Assembly (NCBI GenBank): GCA_945643635.1
Contig: CALZFC010000004.1
Coordinates: 1,117,001 to 1,181,000, forward strand
Direction of reading: 5' to 3'
Length of the DNA: 64,000 nucleotides
DNA from: Allodiplogaster sudhausi
Lineage: Eukaryota > Nematoda > Chromadorea > Rhabditida > Diplogasteridae
Position 1 is the first letter of the stretch, and every line of letters begins with the position of its first letter. Made by a program: the position numbers and the translations under genes. Of the stretch, positions 48,295-59,676 are shown piece by piece. The notes below the pieces were generated by a model. It ran no database searches and had not been told where the DNA came from. It was given only the letters and a program-made list of their open reading frames with translations.

Positions 48295-48600
48295 ATCAGT
48301 TTTTTCGTGTCAATCTCATAATTGCAATGCATCGCAATATGTCGACCCGCTTTCTTCAGGATTCTTCGTTGAGATTTGCTGAGATAAAAAAAAATGTATT
48401 TGCAATATTTTGTCCTTATTGTAATGCGTACTGAAGAAACTCGTGAGAAAAAGAGGCAAAGAAATATTTATGTAAAAAAAGATGCTCGCTCACTGTCATC
48501 GTCTCATTTCCCGCTTTTCCTGCTTGTCATTACTGTTACTATCGCCGGCTTTGCGGTTAACACCATCCATGAAAATAGCATATAGTAAGTCCACATTTCC
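48295..48600 (+). pseudogene. Decayed duplicate of the receptor TM3-TM4 region
   Basis: The stretch tcaatctcataattgcaatg followed by cgcaatatgtcgacccgctt and tcttcagga parallels the TM3 exon of the receptor (46,258-46,330), including the position of the downstream ttggttgatg-type sequence. The following open stretch (HFPLFLLVITVTIAGFAVNT) sits where the TM4 exon should be. The ERC motif is lost. Probably the remnant of a tandem receptor duplication. Confidence 0.55.
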
Positions 48601-48849
48601 CTTCAGCTTATTGATCATTCCGTAGGTCTCCCTCACTCTCCCCCTCCTCCTCCCTCTCTCCCTGTCTCTCTCACTCTTTCCCCTCCCTATCTCTCGCACT
48701 CTTTCCCCCTCACTCTCTCCATCGCACTCTGCCACTTTCTTCCTCACTCCCTCGCTTGATGCCTTGCAGCATGAAGTCGTCCTCTCTAGTCCGTCGCATA
48801 CGGAGTCAGCCAGATCTTACGTGACCAGCAGGCGTTTTATTGGATAAAA

Positions 48850-49440
48850 GTTTGCATCGAGGTATTCCGAGAGATGGACACCGCAAATACAATTAAATCG
48901 AATGTATTTTGAATAGAAATTCAAAGAAAAGGCCTATTAAATTAGATGCGCCCATACATATGTACCTATTATGTATCTACAATCCCACCCAGAATCGTGG
49001 CGGGACTTTAGTGCCATGGACGGCTCGGAAATCCCTGAGGGTTCCAAATGCATACTATTGCCCTAGAAATGAGTAAAATATTTTAAATGAAGTGCACAAT
49101 TGTTGCGCACTCTTTTCTAGCTATCGCTTTGGATCATCAATACTTTGTAATTTTTTACTATTGATAGTGGTTTTCTTACTCTCGAAATTCTAATTGTATT
49201 TGGATTAATATCTGTATATTGGCGATTATCACTTCTAATAATAGAAGAATAGAACAAGTTACGTACAATCTTTTGCAATATCAGCGAGAGTTGTCCTTGT
49301 ATTTATTGATTGACATCTCCGTCGGGTCGGCCCCGCTGCTTCTACGCCTTGGTCCATATTCCTGTAAGATAAAGTAACAGCTTCCATGTACATTCATACA
49401 ATAAACGATCAATTACTTATATGGGACGCACGACTTTGGA
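48850..49440. other. Intergenic, no recognised feature
   Basis: AT-rich; nothing recognisable on either strand. Confidence 0.5.
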
Positions 49441-49585
49441 TTCCACTGGAATTTCAAATAAAGGGTGTGCGGTTGGAGACTATGACCTTATTTGTGGTAA
49501 GGCTATTAATTAAGTAAATATACCTGCTTATGTTAGCCACTTCGTAGCCACCTCCCCCCCCCAAGCATAAGACAATCTGCCTTAC

Positions 49586-49735
49586 ATCTGTTGGAAAGAC
49601 GCGATCGGAGCCGAAAAGCCCGAAGGCGGCGAGGACGACCAAGAGTGCGGCGATCTCGACGACGGAGACGGCGGAGAGGCCGAGCCAGAGGCCGGCCTGC
49701 CCGCCGAGGTCAGCAAGCGCCGACGACATCAGCAA
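49586..49735 (-). CDS. DEG/ENaC-type channel, second transmembrane exon
   Basis: The minus strand reads SSALADLGGQAGLWLGLSAV followed by SVVEIAALLVVLAAFGLFGS. This is the conserved pre-TM2/TM2 signature of degenerin/epithelial sodium channels (LADIGGQLGLWLG-S-x-x-ExxEL), the pore-lining segment. The exon ends at a donor (gat-gtaagg) at 49,586. The acceptor on the upstream side is unclear: the minus-strand approach is a long A-rich run without a good AG near the coding start. A MITE (49,776-49,935) lies directly upstream in the transcript direction. Only a short tail is visible after TM2. Confidence 0.75.
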
Positions 49736-49775
49736 TGAAATTATTTTTTTTTTGCGAGAAAAAACTTTTCAAGGA

Positions 49776-49935
49776 GGGCGATCACCGAAAAATATTTAAT
49801 GCTGGTTCGAGTTGCCGCGTCTGCCCTGTGATTCCTCACTCTCATTCTCGCGTGCTACTTCGCATAGCACGCGCGAATGAGAGTGGAAAGAGCCGCCGAA
49901 ATTTGAAATATCACATAATTTTTCGGTGATCGCCC
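49776..49935 (+). mobile_element. GGGCGATCAC-type MITE, 160 bp
   Basis: Inverted ends GGGCGATCACCGAAAAATAT and GGGCGATCACCGAAAAATTA (right end read inwards), nearly identical over 19 bases. A near-palindromic central part contains tctcattctcgcgtgctact and its inverted match. It lies between the probable ectodomain exons and the TM2 exon of the channel gene. It is the best-preserved member of this family in the window. Confidence 0.9.
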
Positions 49936-49959
49936 TGTGCAGTATCGAAGGAAATTTTT

Positions 49960-51098
49960 TGCTTCATGTAGTTTTTTACACTAATTGTAAGTAAATCGGA
50001 ATCAAACACCGAAATGTCTGATGTGAAATGCCATAACCAGACGACGCATTCGTCGGAGGCAAAGTTCGTGTTCCACGACTCGCAACTGCCGAGCTGCAAA
50101 CTCTCAATTTCTTCTTACTCGTAATGTCCACTCATGGTCAGAAAGGTTGTAAACGCATGCCGGCTGTTCCAGACGTTGACAGACGCAAGTTTGGCGGCTC
50201 GCTGTGGACCGTTGGACGGCGATAGGGTTTGACCTGAAAAGATGCTTACACTTTTTTCTTGTTCAATTTGTTTACTCCCGCTTCAATTTTGTACGTTTGA
50301 AAGTGGAACAAATATGCTGCATGGAACTGAAAGCATGATTGGTCATACTGGGGCAGAAGTAGATCTAGTAGCAGCAGGCGGCCGGGCCGGTGGCTGGATG
50401 GCAGAATTGCCTGGTAATGTTGGCTCGTCGGCGTCGGACGTCGTCGATAGGGTGAGTCGTCATGGGTATCGGAAAGATAAGAAGCATGGGTGTCGTCGGC
50501 AACGCTGGCGCTGTCGGCAGCGGAGCAATCGTTGTCGCCTCCGTCGTAATTTCGGGGAGGTGAAAGCCGCGCTTCCGTCGGCGTCCTTCGCGATTCCTGT
50601 TATTGTTTAGGTTGGCCACGTACTCCTCAAAGTCCGCATTCCAGGCTGGCTTGCAGTTATCTGTCCAATCCGACGCTCGACGCGACCGCGACGCGTTGCA
50701 GTCTAAACATCGATCTGGTCTGATGCGAGTTTACATTCGTCATCACGTACGCCATTCTTATGGTCGGCTTCAGAAGCTTCGAGCATTTCGTCGGTCATCG
50801 ATATTTCCTCAGCGTGATCTTGAAGCTCGTGGACATCAACGGATCTGGAACAAACATACTTTTCATCATTATCGATTAACTTCTTGCGTTACATCACTCT
50901 ACTCACCAAATCATCTTGCGAACCTTCTGCGACGGCCTGCACTTGAGCCAGATGACTCATAGCCGACCGGAATACCGAGGCCATTGTTGCAAATGGAGGG
51001 TTCGTTGCACATGTCCTGAGGCACTTTGGCGCATCCTTTGTGAAGTCCCAAGATGGACGAGTCAGGGCGAAGTTTTCGAAGGAATAGTACTTGTAGAA
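49960..51098 (-). CDS. Probable extracellular-region exons of the DEG/ENaC-type gene (tentative)
   Basis: Minus-strand exon candidates in transcript order are as follows. 51,098-50,907 (64 codons) starts FYKYYSFENFALTRPSWDFT and includes APKCLRTCATNPPF. A second at about 50,830-50,770 contains LQDHAEEISMTDEMLEASEA. A third at about 50,705-50,365 starts CNASRSRRASDWTDNCKPAW and has a Thr/Pro-rich end. One at about 50,228-50,122 contains RQTCVCQRLEQPACVYNLSD. One at 50,098 to about 49,960 starts LGSCESWNTNFASDECVVWL. The paired cysteines and the final stretch (DISVFDSDLLTISV) fit the region preceding TM2 in DEG/ENaC proteins. Several junctions are unproven, and TM1 was not identified. It may be a divergent channel or a fusion. 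Confidence 0.45.
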
Positions 51099-51208
51099 CT
51101 TAAAAGAAAGGATAGTTGGAGATTTTGAAAAAGGTTGTGAAAGAAAGAAAGAGACAATGAAACGAGAGAGAGGAGAGAAGATGTTAGAGACAGTAGAAGA
51201 TACCGAAC

Positions 51209-51982
51209 CTCATTGCATGACGTGTCAAAGACGCCATCGGTGTGTGGAATGTGATCATTGCTGTTGCACGTGTAGAAGTACGGCCAACACGTCATCCATT
51301 TAACGTACGGATCAAGACGTCGACCGGCGTCAAAGTTGAGGTTGCAGCAGAGACGGGCGCCGCTTTAAAACATCGTGCGCTTTACAATATTTATACCGAA
51401 TCTTCTATCAACATAAATATTTCTACTTTTGAAAAGATTTATTTTTATCAATTCTGTTTCTTTGAACGTAAATAAAATGTCAAATAACATTTTGCCTGAA
51501 TAACTCTGGATAGATATCATACAAATGCGATAGCTTTGACGCTTCGTTTTCCGCTATAGGACCCTACCGATTAGTAGTAGTCGTAAACTGTTTCAGTAAA
51601 TAGAAATTAATCACTACAAAGCACTGCCGTTCAATAACGAGAAAAGAATAGTATACATTGCTGAAGTAGGAAAATTTGTCACTTACACACAGTTCCTGGG
51701 GACCGGGGAGTCGGGACAAGCTCCGATACATCTCGAATTTGCCAGAATATCCGTGTAATGCTTGGGCGCCGGCGTGCACGCCGCACTGCTATGGCAAATG
51801 GGCTTTATCGAATATCGCTCAGAGAGTATTGACTGTTCTCATCATGATTTGTAAACATCTAACCCAGTTTGGAATCTAATCTTTATTTCCTGCTTGATAA
51901 GAGATACACTCACGGCGCCGCTGTCGGTTTACTTGTGGTGGTCACCGTAGTTGTCGTAGATGCCGGTGTCGTTGTGGCTGGG
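51209..51982 (-). CDS. Thr-rich stalk plus Cys-rich ectodomain exons (probably same minus-strand gene)
   Basis: Three minus-strand exons join in frame with split codons. Exon 51982-51914 encodes PATTTPASTTTTVTTTSKPT. Exon 51785-51687 encodes AACTPAPKHYTDILANSRCI and GACPDSPVPRNCV. Exon 51362-51209 encodes GARLCCNLNFDAGRRLDPYV and a segment with CWPYFYTCNSND ending DTSCNE. The junction phases agree (2-1, 2-1, then 0), which supports real splicing. The Cys-rich part resembles the small Cys-rich domains of the inverted pair at 40-43 kb in style (stalk plus many Cys) but not residue by residue. Whether it continues into the channel-like exons downstream is an inference from spacing and phase. Confidence 0.6.
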
Positions 51983-52560
51983 CTGGAAAAATTAAATAAA
52001 AGGGATCTTTCGCCTTTTTCAGCTTTACGACGATTTCTATTTTCTACTTCTGATGATCCTGTTTTCTTGCAATGTCATTCTGTTTCCTGAGAGAGTAAAA
52101 AGCAAAGGGAGATGGTAAGAGAGGAATATTAGGCAGACTGAGGAGGTGAGAGAGAGAGAGAGAGAAGTAGAGAAGGATCTAAGTAAGCACGAAAAAAATT
52201 GTGCCTGATTTCTGACCCCCGAAAAGTCGCAAAGCTGCTGACGCATTTTAGGCCTGAGCGACTTTTTCCATTCTTGTTACAGCAAGCTTCAATTATTCAT
52301 GGATACCTTCTGTTCTCGGCTCTTTGGCACACTGAAAAATTTCTTCTGCATTTTTTGTTCAATTTCTCCTCCTCTCTCCAGATAAGAACTTAAGGATCCT
52401 CTAAAACATTTCAATTGTGCCATTTGCGATCTCGACTGCATGAGCCTTATTTCATCATTAAAAAAAACAATGAACCAGTGAAGACACTTAAGATGGGACA
52501 ACATGCCGTGTTTGACTGCTGCGGCTTTACCAGATTAAATTTCAACGGCATTGAAGGAAA

Positions 52561-52566
<6 letters not shown>

Positions 52567-52617
<51 letters not shown>
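52567..52617. repeat. (AT)n microsatellite
   Basis: About 25 perfect TA units between the channel-like gene and the kelch-like gene. Confidence 0.95.
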
Positions 52618-52621
<4 letters not shown>

Positions 52622-52786
52622 AAAACAAAAGGGTATACAGAATTTTGAATGACATTTACTAGGGCATAAATACACGAGGAAGAACATATATGTATAAAAG
52701 AAAAGTGGTACGGCATGAAATGGTGGCAAGATCAAAATATTAAAGTGGCGGCGTGCTCAAATTACTTATCAAAGAGGAATTCATAG

Positions 52787-54674
52787 CTAATCCGGGTAGA
52801 GAATGCTCGTAATTCGATTAGTTGCCTCGGCGACGTTGACAGATGGCCCGGGAACGCCAAAGCCGAACATCGCATGGACGGCCGCGAGGGCCTCCGGCTT
52901 CAGGAGACTCGGAACCTGATTAGACGTTAGTTTTTTTTAAATATTTTTTTTTAATTCTCGTACTGAAAATTAACTCACAATTTCGTAATTATATTAACAA
53001 AATAGGTATTTCCTCTCACAATTTGCTAAATTTGGCTCAAATTTGCATTGAGAAAAGAAAATAAAACCTTGCTGAAGGAAGTCCACGCCAAGGAGGGCAC
53101 CGCAACACGGAACATCTCAATTCGATCTTGATCACGCTGGCGGTCCTTTAGAACAATATATATTAATTTACTGCTCATCACTATCAAATAAGATTCGTTT
53201 TCAACTTCTATAGATATTTGATTTGCAGTGGTTATGATTTACAGCGATACATTAAAACTCATTTTTTGATTAATTAAAAAATATATATAACATTTCTAAA
53301 ATATGAAGTAATTTCTCTCGTTAGGACGAGAAGACGACCCGACAATCGGCAGTAGGCAGCGGAAATACCTTTGTACCTATTCCTGAAATGTAAAAATTTA
53401 TTTTAAAAATATTAATAAAAATATTACAAATTAAACTATTTCTATTAAAACTGATAAATATTCAATTTTCAATTAAACACCAATAATATTGAATGAAACA
53501 ACGAAGAGAGAGCATAATGACTTCATTAGTCAGGAATATTCAAATTGATATGTAATAGTTGAGTTTGCTGCTCCTTTGAGCGAGAATGCCATATTTGATA
53601 GAAGATGGCAGCTGACTGCAGTTGAAAGACGCGCTTCCATCTGGAAGATGGAATATCGAGTCGCCAGACGGCTCTCAAGGCGGCGACAGCGCCAATGGAT
53701 CGGCCAAGCGCGCTGGGTCCACTGTTGCCGTTGCGGGCGCCAACAGAGCCACCCATTACGAACAGCCACTTGTTGGCTACGACCACTGCGGCAGCCGCTT
53801 CGCGCGCCGCTGGGAAGCCGTGGATCTACAAGGGCGCAACTTTCTAGAAACCTTTCTATCCTCCTCCCATCCGTGGAATTTTGAGTGGCAGGTGGGCAAA
53901 GTTTTAGGAGCTATTATCCAAGGAAAATTGCGGAAAAAAAATTTCCAAAAGCGATTTAAAAAATATAATAATATAGAAAAAAAATCACTTTTATCAAGAG
54001 ATGCTTTCTCGATTAATTAATTTCCAAAGGGCGGAGCTTATATACTATGTATTAGGATAAGGCTGGAATTACTGACAGGGTCTGGAAGCGTCTGCCAACG
54101 TTCAAATATCTCCCGGTTGATAACGAAAATGTGCAGATTATCGAAGGGCATATCAACAGGTACGGGGTTCTGAACAAGAGATATTGAACTCTAAATTGTT
54201 CTAAATAAATATTGCAATATGCTATTAAACAAATATTACAATAAATATTAATAAGCAAAATGAAAAATGAAAAAAAAATGAAAAAAAGTGAAAAATTGTA
54301 AATTAAGCAAAACAAACTTATTCATAATAACCTCTTCATGTTCCAGCAGCACATTGCCACAACAGAAAACAATAACGTCCCGAATTTCAGCTGGCTTCTG
54401 CTGAAGATGAAAAATGTAACAATTTTAAAACCATAAGGATTTATCCGATTTTGCATAGCTATTTTAAAACATATCCAAAAAGTTTTTTTTCCATTTTCTC
54501 TCTAAATTAATTTAATTCTCACGTGCAATCCCAAAATAAATTAATAAAACGAAACCAAAATAATAATTACCGTTCCCTGCATCTTTACTGTAACCAGTTC
54601 AGTGTGACAAATCGAGGAGAATCCAGGCGGTAGACCAAATTCCGCGACTCTTAAATTGGAAACGGCAAAACGCA
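52787..54674 (-). CDS. Kelch-repeat protein (beta-propeller)
   Basis: Minus-strand exons: 54674-54571 (RFAVSNLRVAEFGLPPGFSS), 54400-54332 (QKPAEIRDVIVFCCGNVLLE), 54169-54077 (NPVPVDMPFDNLHIFVINRE, then IFERWQTLPDP), 53825 to about 53626, about 53390-53335, 53145-53068 (VAVPSLAWTSFSK) and 52915-52787 with TAG. The exon at 53,825 has the kelch pattern: AAAAVVVANKWLFVMGGSVG, then an insert, then LRAVWRLDIPSSRWKRV, that is hydrophobics, GG, and W spaced as in a kelch blade. The next exon reads GISAAYCRLSGRLLVLT, another blade start. Kelch propellers bind proteins (ubiquitin ligase adaptors, actin binding and others); the role here is not evident. The 5' end of the gene is not identified, and the donor after LLVLT is unclear. 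Confidence 0.7.
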
Positions 54675-54699
54675 CTAAAATTTTCAATAAACTGCGGAA

Positions 54700-56650
54700 A
54701 TGGAAAAGAACGAGTATATGATGCTATTATTAAACTAATACATGCTTATATTTTGCCATTTATATAAATATATAAAAAAGCGACGAAAATGTTCTCGAGA
54801 ACTTAGGCATCAACAACGATGTTTTTAAAGGATAAATCAGTCTATTCGTGAAAATAAGTCCATAAAGTGAGGACCGGTGCTTTCCCACAGCATCAACGCT
54901 ATAAGTAAACAGCTATAGTTTTGGCGGCGATCGACGCTTTCTGAAAGATGAAACCGTATCACACAGTAAACATTTTAACAAAACAATACTTTCTCGGCCA
55001 GGATTTCTTTATTCTCCTATAACCCATAACTTTTTACTTTTGTTTTCTTCCTACGCAAACTATTAGACAGTGTGTTACGAACACCGATGTTTTGGGTTTC
55101 TAACAATAAGTGTTTGTTTTTGTCTAAAATGGAAAACAAGTTCCAGGCATACAATAAATCGGTTTTTCATCTTTTAATAGATTCCTTTTATTACAAAAAA
55201 AGGGTACAAAGTTAGCCGGAATCAAGGCTGGGCCTGCCGGTGGTCACCAGTGACGGCTTCCTTTTATTAAAAAAAAATATATATATAAGTACTATAAATA
55301 CATATATAGATATATATATACTGAAAAAAGAAGAATGATAAAATAGAAACAAGCAGCGAACAGGTGTTTTGTGGTTTCTCTGCTCGCGAAATGAAAGGCG
55401 AAGGCTATGTATGTAGTATGAACACAACGCTGCTAGCTAATTAATTGAAGATGTGAATGAGCTGAAAATTCCTTATTAATATTGTAAGGTTCTGAAGTAT
55501 ATTTTTAATCGCAAGTCTGATTTCCCTTCATGTATTCTAAATAAATTGATAAAGCGTTCGAATTGAAACGAATGGGTTACAAAATCAGTGCTAATTGTTT
55601 ACCACGTGATTCCTTGTATACCGTAATAAATTCAATTCATTCATTCAGGTTGCCGTTGTAGGAACGTCGTTCTGGCGGAGCGACCTGTGCAAGCGTTAGT
55701 CGCCGAATTTATCAATAATTAAAGACTCATTTTATTTTCAACTTGATTTTGGAACTTTTTGCAGTGCATACTTTATCATTCCATGAACTTCGCAGTAGCA
55801 TAAACACGGTGCAAAGAACTGAAAACCACCGGTGAAGTCTAATGAAAAAAATCGGTCAAAAAAATGCTTAGCAGAATGTTGTCACTGGAGAGAAAGGAGA
55901 AAGGCATGGAGGGAGGGAAAGGGAGAGAAAGATTGTTAGAACCAGAGAGAGAGAGAGATAAAGAGAGAGAGAGAGGGAGCGAAAGTGAAAGAGAGAACCA
56001 AATCACGCCAGCATCACAATCAGATCATAATACCAAGATGCCCACAAGAAAAAATACAATTGTGATTGCGAAATCGCCATACATCTGGGGCAAAAACACT
56101 TGAGAAATATAGATGTTGAAGAAAAACCACTGCCATGCAGTAGTAACACTGAAGTGTTTTCACCCCAGTTAATATAACCATTACGAACCCACAAATTGCC
56201 AATTCGCGCTTTCTCGACCAAATATACAGCCAAACACATGAAAGAACATAAAATATGCACACTTATGTCAATATTTTCCACTCTCTCTCTCTCTCTATTT
56301 CTCTCTCTTCCTCTCGCAGTCCTCTGTCTCTCTGCAAAAATTTGGATTATTTCGTGTCCATTGAACGCATGTACAACGGCAGATGTTATCCGCGCAGAGC
56401 AGAATTTAATGGTTTTTACCAGTGAATACGGGATTTAATAGTTATTGAGCAATGGACTTGAAGGACTAGTTTTTTGTCCCTCACTTCAACAGATAAAACC
56501 ATTGCCGGTACTACTAGACGTAATGGTTTTATTTCTTGTGTGCAGTCATCATGTGCACGCCTCGGAGGACTTCTTCGACTGCTTCCTGGCCATCTCTCTA
56601 TCGCTTTCTCTGGCTTTAAGCAGAAGCAGTCCGCCGGTCATTTTACTCAG
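54700..56650. other. Mostly non-coding interval
   Basis: AT-rich sequence with a GA-rich tract near 55,900-56,000 and a CT tract at 56,282-56,315. A possible exon near 56,551-56,655 after an acceptor (gtgtgcag) reads HVHASEDFFDCFLAISLSLS, but has no family match. Confidence 0.4.
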
Positions 56651-56656
56651 CGTTAA

Positions 56657-56735
56657 GAATAGGATTTAGACAATAGACTAAATTTTAAGAACGCTTGGCG
56701 TTCTTAAAATTTAGTCTATTGTCTAAATCCTATTC
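56657..56735. repeat. Perfect 38-bp inverted repeat with 3-base loop (snap-back hairpin)
   Basis: Arm 56,657-56,694 (starting gaataggatttagacaatag, ending taagaacgc) is followed by ttg and its exact reverse complement at 56,698-56,735. All 38 positions pair. It lies just downstream of an open frame that ends inside the left arm. Confidence 0.95.
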
Positions 56736-56939
56736 TCCATTGTCTTTATTTACCTCTCATGCGAGAAAATTTTTGTCTTCACCTTTTTTGATGCAATAGT
56801 TGGCTCCGCCCATACAGAGCCTTTCCAAAATTTTGATTTTACGCCATAGGCTTCTGTAAGCCAGATCGAATGTGGTTATTTTTGTTGCGCCTTTTTATTT
56901 CTGATATCTTCAGGTTGGCCACGCTCAACACCTCTCCCT

Positions 56940-57125
56940 TGCTCTCACTCCCTCTCTCTCCCTCTCTCTCTCCCTCTATCTCCCTCTCTCTCCCTCTCTC
57001 TCTCCCTCTATCTCCCTCTCTCTCTCCCTCTCTCTCCTTTTTTCGCCATCTCTCCTCTCTCTTCCTCTCACTCTCCCTCTCTCCCCTCTCTCTCTCTCTC
57101 CTTCTCTCTCTCTCTCTCTCTTTCT
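56940..57125 (+). repeat. (CT)n / (ctctctccctctatctcc)n repeat
   Basis: A polypyrimidine tract with an 18-24-base higher-order pattern repeated three to four times. Non-coding. Confidence 0.85.
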
Positions 57126-57449
57126 TGGTACTTGCCATCGCACAGGCGCTCACTCTCACTGATAAGGAAGACAGTCAACGCTATCAACCGCCTTGAAGCT
57201 CTATTGATATGAAAAATGACGTTAACTTACACCAGACAAGGCGTCATACTAGATGAATAATGCCTGTTCCTTCATTCCTTCGAATAGTCATCATTATTCA
57301 CCCTTTCTTTCTTCAGGGCAACTGCGACAAAAAATCCTCCAGTTTATTTTAGAAAATTTTATGTTCTGGGAAAAAATTTTTTTTTATTACTATCGCTATA
57401 TTTGTATCACTCATATATTGCGATCATAAAATCAGTTGTAGTAACGGCG

Positions 57450-59641
57450 ATGGTTAGAGTGGCCGGCGTGCTGTGCCTGTTCTTGTCTTCTCTTGCCGCC
57501 GCGCCCGCTGCCGGTGCCGGAATTGCCGTACCCGTTCGTCGAATCACGCCGCCGCGCATTCGGCTCGGAGTCGGAAGACAGCGAAAACTTTCAGCGAATG
57601 CGGCCGGCGCCAAGTTTCCCGTTCCGGTACGTCAGTGTATACTTTGTAAATGATAGGGGCCGAGTAACATTAATTAAGGCAGAGAAAAACAAGCTTTGTT
57701 TACTATTATTAGTGAACAAATATTTCAAGACGGCATTCTATCGATATTGTGAAAAATGAAATTTTAATTCCCGCCAAAACTGATAAAGTTTCCAGGCGCA
57801 CGACTATTCCGATGTTCAGTACATTAGCGAAATCTCGATGGGCACGCCCCCACAAACGTTTAATGTAAGTTTGTTTCATTTACTACTTTGATGGTTTTTC
57901 AACATTATTTAAATGCTGGTTCAGCGTATTTTATTACTTGTTTTTATTGACTCGAGTCGCAAGAATAAAAATGACGTTTCGTAAAATTTGAAATGTCATA
58001 ATTTTGGTGTGAAATTTATCTGTTCAGGTGATCTACGACACCGGCTCGTCCGTCCTCTGGGTGCCAGATCGGCAGTGGTGAATCAGCTTGGATATGTCTA
58101 TACAAGCAGAAACAAAAGAGTGACACAAACGATGACACTGACAATGAGTCATGGCTACATTAGAAGGATGATGTAAGACAATGTCAACAAAAAAAAAACT
58201 TTTTGCAGGATAGGCGAAAGCTTCGTCACAGAAGTTGTAATATTACTCTCACTTTTTTGAGGAAAAATTGTCAAAACATTGATTTCACATTTTCCCGAGG
58301 TGACAAACATGTGGAATATCTAAAAAATTATATGATACAATTTGTCTCCTGTACAAAAAACCCGGATTGTGCTTAATTGACAAAGTCTTATATACACCTC
58401 CTATAACTGATACATTCGTACATACATATATGCATGCCATGATTGCATATGTACAAACAAACGCATTTTTCGTTGTGCATAGAAGAGAAGCATGATACAT
58501 ATGTACATATGTCATCGTTCAAAAATCCAAGAGACTAGGCAAAGCCGTATTTGTCATCGGCAAACATGTGTACATATGTATGTGTGCGCTTGATTTCGGC
58601 ACTTCAGTAGTTGTAAATCTTTATCAACGATGACAGCGATTGAGAACAAGAACGTATGTGGGTGTGAGGTTGCAATCTCATACATTCATACATATGTACA
58701 TACATTAAATCGTCATTCACACAGCGATATAAAACTTATTGTTAGCAAGAAGGATTTTTTTTCCTAGAACTATACAAATTTTGGTTTAAAAAAATATATT
58801 TTTTTAAACTGGTAATTTTAACATTTCCTGTGGTCAACTGTGCGGCGGCACGAACGCTTTTGACGTGGACAAATCGAGCTCGGCCGTGAAGACTGACGGA
58901 AAACTCCACATAAAATACGGCACGGGCGAGCTCACGGGCGATATCATCACGGACACAGTCAGGGTAAAGGAGAAAAAAGTGTCAACATTGAATTTTCCTC
59001 TTTTCTTTTCTTTTCTTCCAATATTTTACATAATTAAGCATGCAGGCTTGGGAAAAAAAAGAAGAATACACTCACTCACATAACCATTTTTTTTTTGCTA
59101 GAAGCCTTCAAAAATAAAAAGTAATGGTAAACAAAAAATATCTAGAGAAAATTTTTCCCTTGCTTCTCTCAAATTTTGGATTGCCAAAAAGGTTTTTTTT
59201 TATAATTTCCATGAGAGAGATAGGCAGAATTAGTAGAGAGACATTCTTTCTCCAGTTTGGCTCGCTGAACATGACACAGACCGGCTTTGGCGTCGCCACG
59301 AGCGAAGACGCATTCTTTCGACGAGTCAGTCGATCGCACTTTTAGTGGTCTCATGAATATATTTTTTTGTAAAACCCCTGTGACCTAAAACCCAATTAAT
59401 ACGAGGAAAATTTAAACAGAATTATATTTCACGATCTGATTACTTTCGAACTTATCTTTCGGTTGGTATAGACTACTTACGATTAGCTTGTATATTTTGG
59501 TTATGTGAAGAATAAAAAGGAAGAATTATTTCATTACGTCTGTTCCTATTCTGAAAAAAAACCTATTTCGCTTTCTCTACCTCTATGGCCTTTCTCATTC
59601 TTTCTCACTCTTTATCTCTCTCTCTATCCTCTCTCTCTATC

Positions 59642-59676
<35 letters not shown>

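Noticed and set aside
53576..54020. A 102-132 residue open frame on the plus strand, flanked by tgcag and a gtgggc donor
   Set aside because: The minus strand of the same DNA reads a kelch blade that joins in phase with neighbouring minus-strand exons; the plus frame is its shadow.
55650..55695. Small candidate exon reading VAVVGTSFWRSDLCK
   Set aside because: Too short, with no neighbouring exons in phase and no recognised family.
56657..56735. miRNA gene call for the hairpin
   Set aside because: Perfect pairing and a 3-base loop are atypical of a Drosha/Dicer precursor; reported as an inverted repeat.
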